DNA of 64,000 bases from Arsukibacterium tuosuense (GCF_900215315.1 NZ_OBEB01000001.1:62001-126000); one strand, 5' to 3'; counted from the stretch's first letter, positions 46,863 through 56,461 are shown. Notes: generated by a model from the sequence alone, not told the origin. Translations and numbers: made by a program.

Positions 46863-48195
46863 GCTTTTCCTGTTTAGTAACAAACTGTTGGAGATAAGGT
46901 TCAAGCAACTGCCTTATATTAACCCTGGCGCCTAATCTTGCCGCCAGTAAATATAAACCAGCAATTTTACGATGCAGAAACAGCGCATCAGCGGGCGGGC
47001 TGTGCCAATAATTTTGCTCCATACTTAACGCTGTGCCTGCCTGGCGCAGGCGGATTGCTAAATCACTGCTACCAAAATCGAAGACGTCGTTACAGCGCAA
47101 CGGCTCGCAAGCTAACTCCACTAAATGTAATACCGCTGTTTTTTGTGCAGGCAAAATGGTCTGGCTGAAAAAACCAATCGTTGTCAGCGCATTTTCCATA
47201 GCCAGTCGATCATCCTGACAGGCGCTGTTAAATAAAGCCCGATAACCGTCACTGATTTGTTCCGAGTAATCCCGGCACGCACCAAAATCCAATAATACCA
47301 GCTGCTGGCTTTGCGGGTTATACAGGTAATTAGCGAAATTGGGGTCAGTTTGTACCAGTCTGAACTCGAATAACTCGCGAAAGAACAAACTGAACATCAG
47401 CCCAAGTACCCTGTCCCGCTCTGCCTGCGGCGCTGTGTGCAGGTTTTCAATGGGCTCACCTGCGACAAAAGACATGCTAAGGATATTTGCAGTACTTAGT
47501 TGTGGGTATACCTGCGGCAGCAAATAAGCGGTGTCAGCTGCCAAATGCTGACGATAACGTTGCATATAGACGGCCTCCTGCAGGTAATCAGCTTCAATTT
47601 TTAATTGTTTTTTAGCCTCAGCCAGTAAACTTTGATATTCAACTCCAGCAGGGATCAAGCCGCTTATTTTCAGCAGCGACGCCACATTGTCCACATCACT
47701 GTCGATACTGGTTTTTACACCGGGGTACTGAATTTTAACGGCCAGTTTATCGCCGTTATCATGATAAGCCTGATGTACCTGACCTATTGACGCGGCGGCC
47801 ATTGGTTTAAAGCTGAAATCAGCAAAGTGCTGCTGCCATTGCTCGCCCAATTCCTGCCGCAGCACCATGGACAATTGTTTAAATGGCATCGGGTTGGCAT
47901 TGGCGCGCAGCCGGGCCAGCAGTTCCGTCAGTTCTGCGGGTAGTAAATCACCAGCATCCATCGACAACAGCTGGCCCATTTTCATTGCCGCACCGCGCAT
48001 ATGGGCCAGTTTGTCAGCAACCCGCTTAATATTCGCCGGGGTCAGCAGCATAGTTTTGCTGTCTGGACGATTGCCCTGCGCCAGTTGTCTGACACCCTCT
48101 GCCAGCATACCGCCGGCAACCTTTGTAGCAAGTGATGCCAGACCGCCAAAGCGGCTTAGCCGGTTGGTTGGTACCTGAGATGAATTGTCAGTCAT
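46855..48195 (-). CDS. ABC1/UbiB/COQ8-family atypical kinase
   Basis: A 446-residue protein of the UbiB/COQ8 kinase-like family. The KxGQ motif is KMGQLLSMDAGDLLP near residue 72, the Ala-rich loop is AAASIGQVHQAYH, the VAIK-like lysine is LAVKIQYPGV, and the catalytic-loop/DFG-like region is QTDPNFANY and VLLDFGACRDY. These proteins act in quinone synthesis or lipid handling. It lacks the C-terminal membrane helices of UbiB and is not in a ubi operon, so it is a paralogue. The next gene starts inside its 3' end. Confidence 0.88.
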   Translation of the reverse strand: MTDNSSQVPTNRLSRFGGLASLATKVAGGMLAEGVRQLAQGNRPDSKTMLLTPANIKRVADKLAHMRGAAMKMGQLLSMDAGDLLPAELTELLARLRANANPMPFKQLSMVLRQELGEQWQQHFADFSFKPMAAASIGQVHQAYHDNGDKLAVKIQYPGVKTSIDSDVDNVASLLKISGLIPAGVEYQSLLAEAKKQLKIEADYLQEAVYMQRYRQHLAADTAYLLPQVYPQLSTANILSMSFVAGEPIENLHTAPQAERDRVLGLMFSLFFRELFEFRLVQTDPNFANYLYNPQSQQLVLLDFGACRDYSEQISDGYRALFNSACQDDRLAMENALTTIGFFSQTILPAQKTAVLHLVELACEPLRCNDVFDFGSSDLAIRLRQAGTALSMEQNYWHSPPADALFLHRKIAGLYLLAARLGARVNIRQLLEPYLQQFVTKQEKHG

Positions 48196-48285
48196 TATGT
48201 CCCTTGGATAATAGACAGATAACTGAGTTACGCAGCAGGCTCAGGATAAGCTCAGTGACAACCGGAATAATTCAGCCGTGTTAGA

Positions 48286-49002
48286 TCAGGAGGCTGCCAT
48301 TTGCTCTGCCGCAACCGCCTGCTTTTTTATTTCCTGCTGTAATTCAACGGGTAACTTCAGCTGTTTCGCCAGCTCATTCAGGTAACTACGTTCCATAAAA
48401 CTTTCCTCGTCAATAACCAGTACACTGACCAGATACATTTCTGCGGCGATTTCCTGGCTGCTGGCAGCTGAGGCGATAGTCACAGGATCCAGGGGCTTTT
48501 GCAGTTCAGCATCAATCCAGCGTAACAAACTGGCGTCGCGGGTAAATTTCGCCACTTCAGCATCAATAATTTCCCGCTCCCGGTCATCAATGTGACCATC
48601 AGATTTGGCCGCCGCGATAACTGCAATCAGAATTGCTTTAGTGTGCATTTCAACGTCAGCTTCCGGAACCCGATCTATCGTTGCCGGACTGTAGTTCTGC
48701 GATTGCTGATTTTGCTGTTGCTGGTTCTGCTGCCAGTTGCTGTAGGCTTTATAGGCGACAAGGCCAAGTGCTGCCATGCCGCCATATGTTAATACTTTCC
48801 CGCCTAGTTTGCGGCCTTTTTTGCTGCCGAGCAGCAGGCCCAGGGCGCCACCTGCCATGGCCGCACCGCCTTTACCTGACAACATACCGCTAAGCCCGCC
48901 CATAGCTGTCGAACCGCTGGTTCTGTTGCCACCCGCAGTACTATTGCCAAGTAAACCCGAGCCTGATTTTAATAATTGGTCTAATAAGCCTTTTGTATTC
49001 AT
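48286..49002 (-). CDS. DUF533/TerB-like protein (YebE type)
   Basis: A 238-residue protein. The first 70 residues are Gly/Ala/Ser-rich (SGLLGNSTAGG, GGLSGMLSGKGGAAMAGGALG) with a small hydrophobic helix GMAALGLVAYKAYSNW, followed by a Gln-rich linker. The C-terminal part (residues about 115-235) is a helical TerB-like fold with the acidic motif KSDGHIDDREREIID. It resembles E. coli YebE (DUF533), an inner-membrane stress-responsive protein with no agreed function. Confidence 0.82.
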   Translation of the reverse strand: MNTKGLLDQLLKSGSGLLGNSTAGGNRTSGSTAMGGLSGMLSGKGGAAMAGGALGLLLGSKKGRKLGGKVLTYGGMAALGLVAYKAYSNWQQNQQQQNQQSQNYSPATIDRVPEADVEMHTKAILIAVIAAAKSDGHIDDREREIIDAEVAKFTRDASLLRWIDAELQKPLDPVTIASAASSQEIAAEMYLVSVLVIDEESFMERSYLNELAKQLKLPVELQQEIKKQAVAAEQMAAS

Positions 49003-49091
49003 ATTGGCACCTTATTATTTTTTTTGAAATCAGAATATTGATACTAAAAAACCAAATAAATTCACTTTAACACTGAATAAAATGCGGGCGT

Positions 49092-50207
49092 TTAAGGCGT
49101 CAGCTGATAGTGTTGCAAAAATGCCAGGCGTTCCCGCTGACAATAATCGGTAATGGCATTTTTAAGCGGGCTGGGGCTGAAATGATAAAAGCCATACCGG
49201 ATAACAGGGACAAAGCCACGCTTAAGTTTGTGCTCCCCCTGAGCGCCGGCATCAAACCGCGCCATATTGTGGTTGATGCAATATTCGATACCCGCGTAAT
49301 AACAGCATTCAAAATGTAACTTATCAAACTCGGCCAGACAGCCCCAATAACGGCCATATAAGCAACTGTCTGACTTAAAACACAATGCTGCGGCGACCAG
49401 TTCATTGTCGGCGTATGCTGCAAACACCACTATGCTGTCAGGCACATTCAGGCCCCAAAGCATGAAGGTTTCTGGTGTTAAATAGCCATTGTGTCCCGCT
49501 CTTTTCTGATAAGTCGCGCTGTAGAACTGACTGAATTTCTGCCAGAAGTCAGGGCTAAGCTCAGCACCCGTGTGACATTTAATCACGATACCCTGCTGTG
49601 TTACCTGGCGCCGCTCTTTATTGATTTGTTTACGTTTACGGGCGGGCAGCGCAGCTAAAAAGCCAGCAAAGCCGGTGTAGTTATGGTTGTGCCACTGAAA
49701 CTGGATATCTATGCGCGGCAGCATGCCGTGCTGGCGCATAAGTTGCTGGCTTGGCAGATCCGGGTATAAACATTGAAAGTTACTGCATGCCAGTTGCTGC
49801 TGACGCTGTTTAACTGCCTGCAAAAGTAACGGGAAAAGCTGGTCCGGGTTTTCGCCAGTAGCTACGCCAAGCCTGGGCCCCTCGGCCGGCGTAAATGGAA
49901 TAGCGCAGAGTAATTTGGGGTAATAGCTTAACTGATAATGCTGATAAGCTTCCGCTATTGCCCAGTCAAATAAGTATTCGCCATAGGAATGTAACTTCAG
50001 ATACAGCGGCATAGCTGCAATTAAGCAACCGTCGCGATACAGCAGCAAATGTTGCGGCAGCCAGCCAGTGCCTTCGCCAACACTGCCCCCCTGCTCTAAC
50101 GCTGTCAGAAAAGCGTGGCGGCAAAACGGCATGTCAGCAGTAAATAAGCTGTCCCATGCCGCTGCACCAATGTTTGCTAACTGGTCGCACAGCTTTATTT
50201 CTATCAT
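49092..50207 (-). CDS. FemAB-like GNAT-fold protein (PF04339 type)
   Basis: A 371-residue protein with the layout of the 'peptidogalycan biosynthesis' FemAB-like family: WDSLFTADMPFCRHAFLTALE near the start, GFLAALPARKRKQINKERRQV in the middle and RFDAGAQGEHKLKRGFVPV near the end. Such proteins have a double GNAT fold and may attach amino acids or acyl groups; none of this is shown biochemically for this family. It is in a leftward run with the RND genes (43 bases from the pump stop) and the DUF533 gene. Confidence 0.78.
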   Translation of the reverse strand: MIEIKLCDQLANIGAAAWDSLFTADMPFCRHAFLTALEQGGSVGEGTGWLPQHLLLYRDGCLIAAMPLYLKLHSYGEYLFDWAIAEAYQHYQLSYYPKLLCAIPFTPAEGPRLGVATGENPDQLFPLLLQAVKQRQQQLACSNFQCLYPDLPSQQLMRQHGMLPRIDIQFQWHNHNYTGFAGFLAALPARKRKQINKERRQVTQQGIVIKCHTGAELSPDFWQKFSQFYSATYQKRAGHNGYLTPETFMLWGLNVPDSIVVFAAYADNELVAAALCFKSDSCLYGRYWGCLAEFDKLHFECCYYAGIEYCINHNMARFDAGAQGEHKLKRGFVPVIRYGFYHFSPSPLKNAITDYCQRERLAFLQHYQLTP

Positions 50208-50249
50208 TCGTTGCTAATTGCTGTCATCAGCCCTTTTATGCGCCAGATA

Positions 50250-53200
50250 TTAATCAAGCTTTTGCGCTGCCTCTAATTCTTTTTCCAGACGGTTACTTTC
50301 GTCTGCCCGGGGTTTAGCAAAGCGGGCCAATGCCAGATAAAGTACTGGTGTCAGATACAGGGTAAATACTACCGCAATACCCAAACCACCAAACACCACC
50401 CAACCAATGGCATTTCGTGCTTCTGCGCCAGCGCCACTGGATAAAATAAGTGGTAAACCACCCAGTAAAGTTGACAGTAATGTCATGGCAATTGGCCGTA
50501 AGCGGATTTGCGCCGCTTCTTCTACCGCTTTTCTGACGGTATAGCCGCGGTCCCGCAACTGGTCAGCGAATTCAACCAGCAAAATGGCATTTTTAGCCAA
50601 CAGGCCAATCAGCATTACCAGGCCAATCTGGGAATAGATATTAATAGATGTGCCGGTTAAAAACAGCGCAAATAAAGCGGCGGCAATACCAAATGGTACC
50701 GTCGCCATTACCACAACTGCGCTGTTGGCGCTTTCAAACTGGGCCGCTAATACCAGCAAGACAATGACAAAAGCCAACACATAAGTCAGGGTGACTTCAC
50801 GCGCAGTTTCCTCGAAGGTTAGCGCCTCACCCAGAAATACCAGGCCGATATTAGCAGGAAGCTCCTGTTGGGCCAGCGCCCGCAGTTGTTCTACTGCCTG
50901 ATCCAGTGGGTAATCTGCCGGCAACTCCATTTCCATTTCAATAGCCCTGCGCTGCGCCTGACGCTCAAGCTCAGCCGCAACTCCCTCCTCTGAAATATAA
51001 GCCAGGCTGGATAACGGCACTAAGCCGCCGGTTCGGGAGCCCACATAAAGATTTGCCAGATCAGAAGGATCGGTCACTGAGGTAGCCGCCGCTTGCAAAA
51101 TAATGGGTATTGATTGGTCGCCCACATTTAAATCGGCTAAGTCATCACCGTTTATCGCTACCCGCAAGGTTGCGGCAATATCAGACAGCGGCACACCTAA
51201 TTCTTCAGCGCGGCGCCGGTCAATATTAACTCTTAGCTGTGGCTGGGTTGGCTGATAAGAAATGCGCGGCATCCCCAGTTCAGGCATTTGCTGCTGAATA
51301 GCTTTTGAGAATGCCTGAGCGGCGGCAAAGATACCGGCATAAGACTCACCGGTAAGTGCCAGTTCCAGGCCACCGCCCTGGCCGCGCAGGTTCAGGCTGT
51401 TAGAACCAAAGGCCCGCGCCGGCGCCCCCGGAATCGCGGCAAGTTGCGGACTAATCTGATTAATTATCTCCTGCTGCGACTTACTACGTTCACTCCAGTT
51501 TTTCAGTGGCACCGTGATAAATACCAGATTAGGGTCCCATTGGCCCACGACCGTATAAATAGAGTCAATATCGCCATCATCAACATAAGGGAGCAGAATT
51601 TCCTCCATTTTATCTGCCTGGCGGTCCATAAAGTTTAAACCAACGCCATCAGGGCCACGGGCGAATACTCTGATAGTACCGCGGTCTTCACTTGGCATCA
51701 GTTCATTATCAAGCACCAGATATAAGGCACCTGCACCACCGGCGGCCAGCAAACAAGCAATAAAAACAATGATAGCGTGGTCCAGGGTCCAGTGCAGGCT
51801 GCGGCTGTAAATAGCAAGCAGCCGGTTACCTATGCCACCAAACATATTTCTGGCGCCCTCTTTAATGGGCAGACGGGCCGTTAATGCCGGTACCAGTGAC
51901 AAGGCGACAAAGGAAGAAATAATAACAGCCGCAGCCAACACACCACCAAATTCACGGAATAAGCGGCCAGCAGTTGACGGTAAAAATGCAATTGGCACAA
52001 ACACAGCGACCAGTACTGCAGTAGTGGCCACCACCGCGAAAAATACTTCCCGGGTGCCGATAACTGCAGCTGCGCGTGCGCCTAAGCCCATACTGCGCCG
52101 GCGCTGAATGTTCTCTGAAACTACAATGGCGTCATCCACAATTAAACCGGTTGCCAGAACCAATGCCAGCAATGTCAGAATATTTATTGAAAAGCCCATC
52201 AACCAGATGGCGGCCAGTGCCCCAATCAGCGACACCGGTATAGATAAGGCTGGGACAATGGTGGCGCGCCAGGAACCAATAAACAGCCAAAGGGTAAAAA
52301 TAACCAGCAAAACAGTAAGCGCCAGTGAGGTAATAACTTCGCGCACCGAGCCGCGGATAAATTCGGCATCATCAGAGGTTACCTGCAATTGCAGCTCTGG
52401 AAAACGGCTCTCTACCTGCTTCACCAACGCCAGTACTTCATCAGAAATTTCGATGGTATTAGAGCGGGCCTGACGAATAATGCCCAGGCCAATAACCGGC
52501 CTGCCGTCCAGCCGCACCATACTGTTAGCATCTGCCGGCCCAAAATAGACGGTGGCGACATCGCCAATCCTCGTGTTACCACTAACGATAATGTCTTCCA
52601 CCTGTTCCGCACTGACTGACGTGGCATCGGCCCGGACGATAAGCTGTTGATCCGTTGAGCGCATACTGCCAGCCGGCACATCAAAAGGTGCCTGGCGCAG
52701 CGCAGCAGCAACATCGGTCACTGCCAGATTAAAGCTTGTCAGACGAAGCGGGTCCAGAATAACCCGCAGCACCCGCTCCCTGTCACCATTTAGTCTGACG
52801 TCAGCCACCCCTGGTATGGTTAAAAACAAAGGCGCCAGGTCGGTTTCAATCCGCTCCGTCAACGTTTCTAAATCGAGCGTGGTACTCGATACCGCGATAC
52901 TGACAACTGACTGAGCATCATTATCGGCTTTTATAATGGCTAAGCGCTCCACCCCGTCAGGTAACTCACGTTGCACCCGGCTTACTGCTTCACGCGTCTC
53001 ATTGGCGGCATCATCTAAATTAGTACCGGGACGAAACTCGACCCGAACCCGTGAGCTGCCCTCTTCACTGGAGGCATTAATAGACTTAACCCCGGACACC
53101 CGTGCTACAGCGCCTTCAAGCTTACTGGTAACTTCGGTATCAACAGTTTCCGGCGAGCCGCCCGGAAAACTGGCTGTCACTGAAACTATAGGCCGGTCAA

Positions 53201-53339
53201 CATCGGGTAACTCCCTTACTTCCAGACCATTAATGGCAGCGATACCGGCAATGATAATAAGCAGATTCAGAACAACAATCAGCACCGGCCGCCGGATAGA
53301 CAGCGACGGTAAATCGTTGTGAACAGGATTATTGTTCAT
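50250..53339 (-). CDS. RND-family efflux pump, inner-membrane subunit (HAE1 type)
   Basis: A 1029-residue inner-membrane proton-driven pump. It has an N-terminal helix, a first periplasmic loop with PGGSPETVDTEVTSKLEGAV-like sequence, helix 4 with GLIVDDAIVVSENIQ (the paired acidic residues for proton relay), a second large loop, and the closing motif GLLAKNAILLVEFADQ. The set of 12 helices is complete. Its start overlaps the upstream adaptor gene by four bases. The outer-membrane partner (TolC-like) is not encoded here. Substrates probably include drugs, dyes or detergents. Confidence 0.93.
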   Translation of the reverse strand: MNNNPVHNDLPSLSIRRPVLIVVLNLLIIIAGIAAINGLEVRELPDVDRPIVSVTASFPGGSPETVDTEVTSKLEGAVARVSGVKSINASSEEGSSRVRVEFRPGTNLDDAANETREAVSRVQRELPDGVERLAIIKADNDAQSVVSIAVSSTTLDLETLTERIETDLAPLFLTIPGVADVRLNGDRERVLRVILDPLRLTSFNLAVTDVAAALRQAPFDVPAGSMRSTDQQLIVRADATSVSAEQVEDIIVSGNTRIGDVATVYFGPADANSMVRLDGRPVIGLGIIRQARSNTIEISDEVLALVKQVESRFPELQLQVTSDDAEFIRGSVREVITSLALTVLLVIFTLWLFIGSWRATIVPALSIPVSLIGALAAIWLMGFSINILTLLALVLATGLIVDDAIVVSENIQRRRSMGLGARAAAVIGTREVFFAVVATTAVLVAVFVPIAFLPSTAGRLFREFGGVLAAAVIISSFVALSLVPALTARLPIKEGARNMFGGIGNRLLAIYSRSLHWTLDHAIIVFIACLLAAGGAGALYLVLDNELMPSEDRGTIRVFARGPDGVGLNFMDRQADKMEEILLPYVDDGDIDSIYTVVGQWDPNLVFITVPLKNWSERSKSQQEIINQISPQLAAIPGAPARAFGSNSLNLRGQGGGLELALTGESYAGIFAAAQAFSKAIQQQMPELGMPRISYQPTQPQLRVNIDRRRAEELGVPLSDIAATLRVAINGDDLADLNVGDQSIPIILQAAATSVTDPSDLANLYVGSRTGGLVPLSSLAYISEEGVAAELERQAQRRAIEMEMELPADYPLDQAVEQLRALAQQELPANIGLVFLGEALTFEETAREVTLTYVLAFVIVLLVLAAQFESANSAVVVMATVPFGIAAALFALFLTGTSINIYSQIGLVMLIGLLAKNAILLVEFADQLRDRGYTVRKAVEEAAQIRLRPIAMTLLSTLLGGLPLILSSGAGAEARNAIGWVVFGGLGIAVVFTLYLTPVLYLALARFAKPRADESNRLEKELEAAQKLD

Positions 53340-54385
53340 AAGCCAGCCCGTTGCACGTTTGCAGCCTGCACTGGCTGACCTGCCCGCAGGCTTTGTACGC
53401 CTTCGGTAATTAACATATCACCTTCGTTCAGTTCCGCCGAGACCAGCAACCGGCCACTCAGTCGTTGTTTAATCTGAACGTCCACTTTTTTAGCTTTATT
53501 GTCAAGCTCTAACCAGACATAGGCACCGGTCGCTCCCCACAGTAAAGCAGCTTCGGGTATCACAGCGTAAGCTTCGCCCCTTACTTCAAGTTTAACCCTG
53601 AAGCTCATGCCAGGCCGGTAGCGATCTGCACTGTTATCGAGTAATGCCCGAACCCTGATAGTCCGGTTAACATCATCAATTCGTGAGTCAACCTGGCTGA
53701 TCTCAGCCTGCAGGTTAATAGCAGCGCCCTGCCAGGGTTGCAGAGTAAGTTCAGGTTGTTGTTGCAGCATTGCCAGTGCAGTTTCCGGTGCCCGGAAATT
53801 AATAAGCAGCTGCTCGCGGTTGTCCAGGGTGGTAATGGCAGTCTGCAGGGTAATTCTGTCGCCGACCTCAACGTCGGTCAAACCGACCACACCGGCGAAG
53901 GGGGCTCTGACTGTGCGGTCTTCCAGTTCAGTTTCTGCTTCTGTCAGTGCCACATTAATTAAATCACGCGCAGTAATCGCATCATCTAATTCACTCTGCG
54001 CTATCGCACCCTGCCGGCGACTGGTTGTCAGGCGCTCAACGGTGCGTTCAGCATCTGCCAGTTGAATGCGGGCGCGATCGACAGCCACCCGCTGCCGGCG
54101 TGCGTCCAACTCCAGCAAAATGTCGCCACGTTGAACTTTCTGGCCGGGAATAAAGTTAATTGCGGTAACTTTGTCGGCAACAGCGGGATAAATCACGACT
54201 GATTGTACAGCCTCTGCGGAGCCGACCGCTTCAATCCGATTGCTCACCCGTTCAAACTCTACCGGCATACTAATGACTTGCGCCGCACGCCCCTCACCAC
54301 GGCCCTGAGCCTGAGCGCTGTAACTGATCCCACTAACTAAAACTGATACGGCCAGGCATACCGCTTTTTGCCATGCTGTTGTCAT
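53336..54385 (-). CDS. RND efflux periplasmic adaptor (membrane fusion protein)
   Basis: A 349-residue periplasmic adaptor. A signal peptide (about residues 1-26) is followed by a barrel-sandwich (lipoyl-like) domain split by a short coiled-coil hairpin (ARIQLADAERTVERLTTSRRQ region), with VRAPFAGVVGLTDVEVGDRI as the second half, a beta-barrel domain and a membrane-proximal domain ending in ITEGVQSLRAGQPV. It joins the RND pump encoded next (4-bp overlap) to an outer-membrane channel. Its leader has three inverted repeats and a candidate operator. Confidence 0.93.
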   Translation of the reverse strand: MTTAWQKAVCLAVSVLVSGISYSAQAQGRGEGRAAQVISMPVEFERVSNRIEAVGSAEAVQSVVIYPAVADKVTAINFIPGQKVQRGDILLELDARRQRVAVDRARIQLADAERTVERLTTSRRQGAIAQSELDDAITARDLINVALTEAETELEDRTVRAPFAGVVGLTDVEVGDRITLQTAITTLDNREQLLINFRAPETALAMLQQQPELTLQPWQGAAINLQAEISQVDSRIDDVNRTIRVRALLDNSADRYRPGMSFRVKLEVRGEAYAVIPEAALLWGATGAYVWLELDNKAKKVDVQIKQRLSGRLLVSAELNEGDMLITEGVQSLRAGQPVQAANVQRAGL

Positions 54386-54398
54386 TTATTGTCCTTTT

Positions 54399-54414
54399 GT
54401 GGCACTGATGCCAC
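54399..54414 (-). repeat. Leader hairpin before the RND adaptor start
   Basis: GTGGCA-CTGA-TGCCAC is a perfect 6-bp stem directly upstream of the adaptor ribosome binding site (AAAAGGA on the minus strand). It could affect translation start. Confidence 0.45.
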
Positions 54415-54423
54415 TATTTTCTG

Positions 54424-54459
54424 GAAACACTTAATTTAACGTCAGCCGTTGAGTGTTTC
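54424..54459. repeat. 8-bp inverted repeat upstream of the RND operon
   Basis: GAAACACT (54424-54431) and AGTGTTTC (54452-54459) are perfect arms 20 bases apart. Confidence 0.4.
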
Positions 54460-54475
54460 TCAAGCTGCAAATCGT

Positions 54476-54491
54476 TGTATCTCAAGATACA
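54476..54491. promoter_or_regulatory. Candidate operator of the RND operon
   Basis: TGTATCT-CA-AGATACA is a near-perfect 16-bp palindrome (7-bp arms) about 90 bases before the adaptor start. Its size and place suit a TetR- or MarR-type repressor, but no such gene is adjacent. Confidence 0.45.
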
Positions 54492-54647
54492 GACCGTCAA
54501 TATACGGTTTTTGCGCAACAATGATCACTAAACTCGCTCAATTGGCGACCAGCTGCGGTAATTTGAGTTGAGCGGCGTATATGCATCGACAGCAATGCGG
54601 ACGGCTGCTAGCATCATTTCACCGTTTACTGTCAAATGAGGCTGAGC

Positions 54648-55904
54648 ATGCCAGATGTTGCAACGCATAATAATCCCGGCAACTATTACGATAAAGTGTG
54701 TTGGTCCGTCAAAATGCGCTGGTTTATGTTAAGCACTATCGTATTTACCGTCGTGTTGTCCTGGAGCGGTGTGATTGATCATTATACGACAGCGTACCTT
54801 GACGAAGCGTTGGTTCAGGCCAGTTCTGCATTTTTAATCGCCAGAGGGATGAATGCACTCATCTCATTTTTACAATCGGTTACTTTTGAGTTTAGCGTTG
54901 GCATTGGTGGTTCGGTCGGTGCGGGTCAGGTACTGGACCCACTAAACGATCTGGTCGAACAGTATTCATCAGCGATGAAACTGGCGATTGGTTCGCTGGT
55001 TATTCAGAAAGTGTTACTGGAGATTGTCAGCGATACCTTTTTTAAAGCTGTACTGACAATTTCAGCCTTGTCGGTGGTGCTTAGCTCATTGTTTTCCAAT
55101 TTATTTACTAATAATTTTGCCAAACTGGTATTACTTCGCCTTTTTCTGGCCTTATTATTTTTAAGGTTTGCCCTGGTACTAGTTGTTGCAGCAAATGGTT
55201 TGGTAGACAACGCGTTTTTGCATGACCGCACTGAAAACCAAATGCAAATTCTGGAAACTATCGAGGGTGTAAAAGAGCAGAGCGAGCAGCTGGTAAATCC
55301 GGCATTTAACCGCGAACTTACCGACAATATTAGCGAGTTGCAGCTCCAGCTGACCAAAATAAGCCAAGATTTGGATGGCTTACAACAACGCCAACGACAA
55401 GGTCAGCAGGAACTCCAGCGCCTTCAGCAACAATTGGAAAATCTGGTGCGGGAACTGGGTACCAGCCAACGCTTAAATTTTTTGAATCCGGATCCCAGAG
55501 TACAACAACTGAATGACAAAATAAAACAGCGTCAAACCGCCTTACAAAGCTGGCAAAGTCAGCAACAGGCTTTGCTACGGCAACAAGCCGGTATTAACAA
55601 TCAAATTCAGCTTGCTGAACTGGCATTAGAAGGTAAAACGCCAGGATTCTTCGCCGCAATCAGCAATAGCTTCAGCTCGTTGGGAGATGGGATCGCCGCC
55701 ATTAAAGATACGGTCAATCCACGGCAGGTATACCAGCTAAAACAGCGGCTGGACGACGCAGTCAATAATATTCTAAATGTTATGGCCTTGTTTTTCCTGA
55801 AAACCCTGCTATTGCCATTGCTGTTTTTATATCTACTGAACAAAGGGTTCCGACTGATATGGCGCATTAATCCGAGCGTGACAAGGCAACCGGTTAACGG
55901 CTAA
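54648..55904 (+). CDS. Unrecognised membrane protein with long coiled coil
   Basis: I do not recognise the family. The 418-residue protein has a first hydrophobic helix near residues 24-42 (RWFMLSTIVFTVVLSWSG), then two or three hydrophobic segments between residues about 100 and 185 (LAIGSLVIQKVLLEIV, ISALSVVLSSLF, LLRLFLALLFLRFALVLVV). Residues about 200-330 are a Gln/Leu-rich coiled coil (QLTKISQDLDGLQQRQRQ). A last helix (LKTLLLPLLFLYLLNKGF) lies at the C-terminus. Start at ATG 54648 is favoured by GAGG at 54638-54641; an ATG at 54636 lacks one. It sits alone between the divergent RND operon and a DUF1543 gene. Confidence 0.75.
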   Translation: MPDVATHNNPGNYYDKVCWSVKMRWFMLSTIVFTVVLSWSGVIDHYTTAYLDEALVQASSAFLIARGMNALISFLQSVTFEFSVGIGGSVGAGQVLDPLNDLVEQYSSAMKLAIGSLVIQKVLLEIVSDTFFKAVLTISALSVVLSSLFSNLFTNNFAKLVLLRLFLALLFLRFALVLVVAANGLVDNAFLHDRTENQMQILETIEGVKEQSEQLVNPAFNRELTDNISELQLQLTKISQDLDGLQQRQRQGQQELQRLQQQLENLVRELGTSQRLNFLNPDPRVQQLNDKIKQRQTALQSWQSQQQALLRQQAGINNQIQLAELALEGKTPGFFAAISNSFSSLGDGIAAIKDTVNPRQVYQLKQRLDDAVNNILNVMALFFLKTLLLPLLFLYLLNKGFRLIWRINPSVTRQPVNG

Positions 55905-55934
55905 TATCGGTTTTTTAATGAAGGGATTTTAGCC

Positions 55935-56426
55935 ATGCTGTATATGGTGATGCTCGGTGGTAACCACCCGAAAGCCAGTGTTGAAGTACATGATGTGGTG
56001 TTTGTAGCGGGTGACACGCTTGAGCAAACATATCCGCAATTGCAAGCCTTGTGGTTTGCCGATCCGAAAGGGCTGCATATTGATGCCTGGATGGCGATAT
56101 CAGGGGTTGGTCCTTACGCAGTCACTCTCACCGATAGTCCGGCTGAATCAGGCCCGCACTTATATTTTATTAATCTGGGCGGTTATGTCGGCAGTGTGTT
56201 TGGGGAAGATCACCGTTATCTGGTGCTGGCTGCTGAAAGTAAGGCTCAGGCTAAACAGGCGGCAAAGCAGCAGCTGAGCCTGAAGTGGGACAAGCCCCAC
56301 ACCGACAATATATTTGAAATAGAGCAATGCGTGGCAATTGAAGAGGTCGCCGGGCGCTATATTCAGCTGCGGCCGGCTCCTCATCAGGATTGTTACTTCG
56401 AAAATGATTACATTGTTATTGGTTGA
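55935..56426 (+). CDS. DUF1543-domain protein
   Basis: A 163-residue protein with the DUF1543 pattern: MLYMVMLGGNHPKASVEVHD at the start, then FVAGDTLEQTYPQLQALWF and GLHIDAWMAISGV, followed by a second, similar half around YFINLGGYVGSVFGEDH. The two halves suggest a duplicated small fold. No function is established for DUF1543. It follows the membrane/coiled-coil gene by 30 bases on the same strand, so the two may be co-transcribed. Confidence 0.8.
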   Translation: MLYMVMLGGNHPKASVEVHDVVFVAGDTLEQTYPQLQALWFADPKGLHIDAWMAISGVGPYAVTLTDSPAESGPHLYFINLGGYVGSVFGEDHRYLVLAAESKAQAKQAAKQQLSLKWDKPHTDNIFEIEQCVAIEEVAGRYIQLRPAPHQDCYFENDYIVIG

Positions 56427-56441
56427 AATTAATCAACCAAT
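56418..56441. repeat. Hairpin across the DUF1543 stop codon
   Basis: ATTGGTTGA (56418-56426) and TCAACCAAT (56433-56441) are perfect 9-bp arms between two convergent genes, including the TGA stop. Neither side has a T-run, so it would be a weak terminator at best. Confidence 0.5.
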
Positions 56442-56461
56442 ATCGGTAGTGCTAACGAAAA

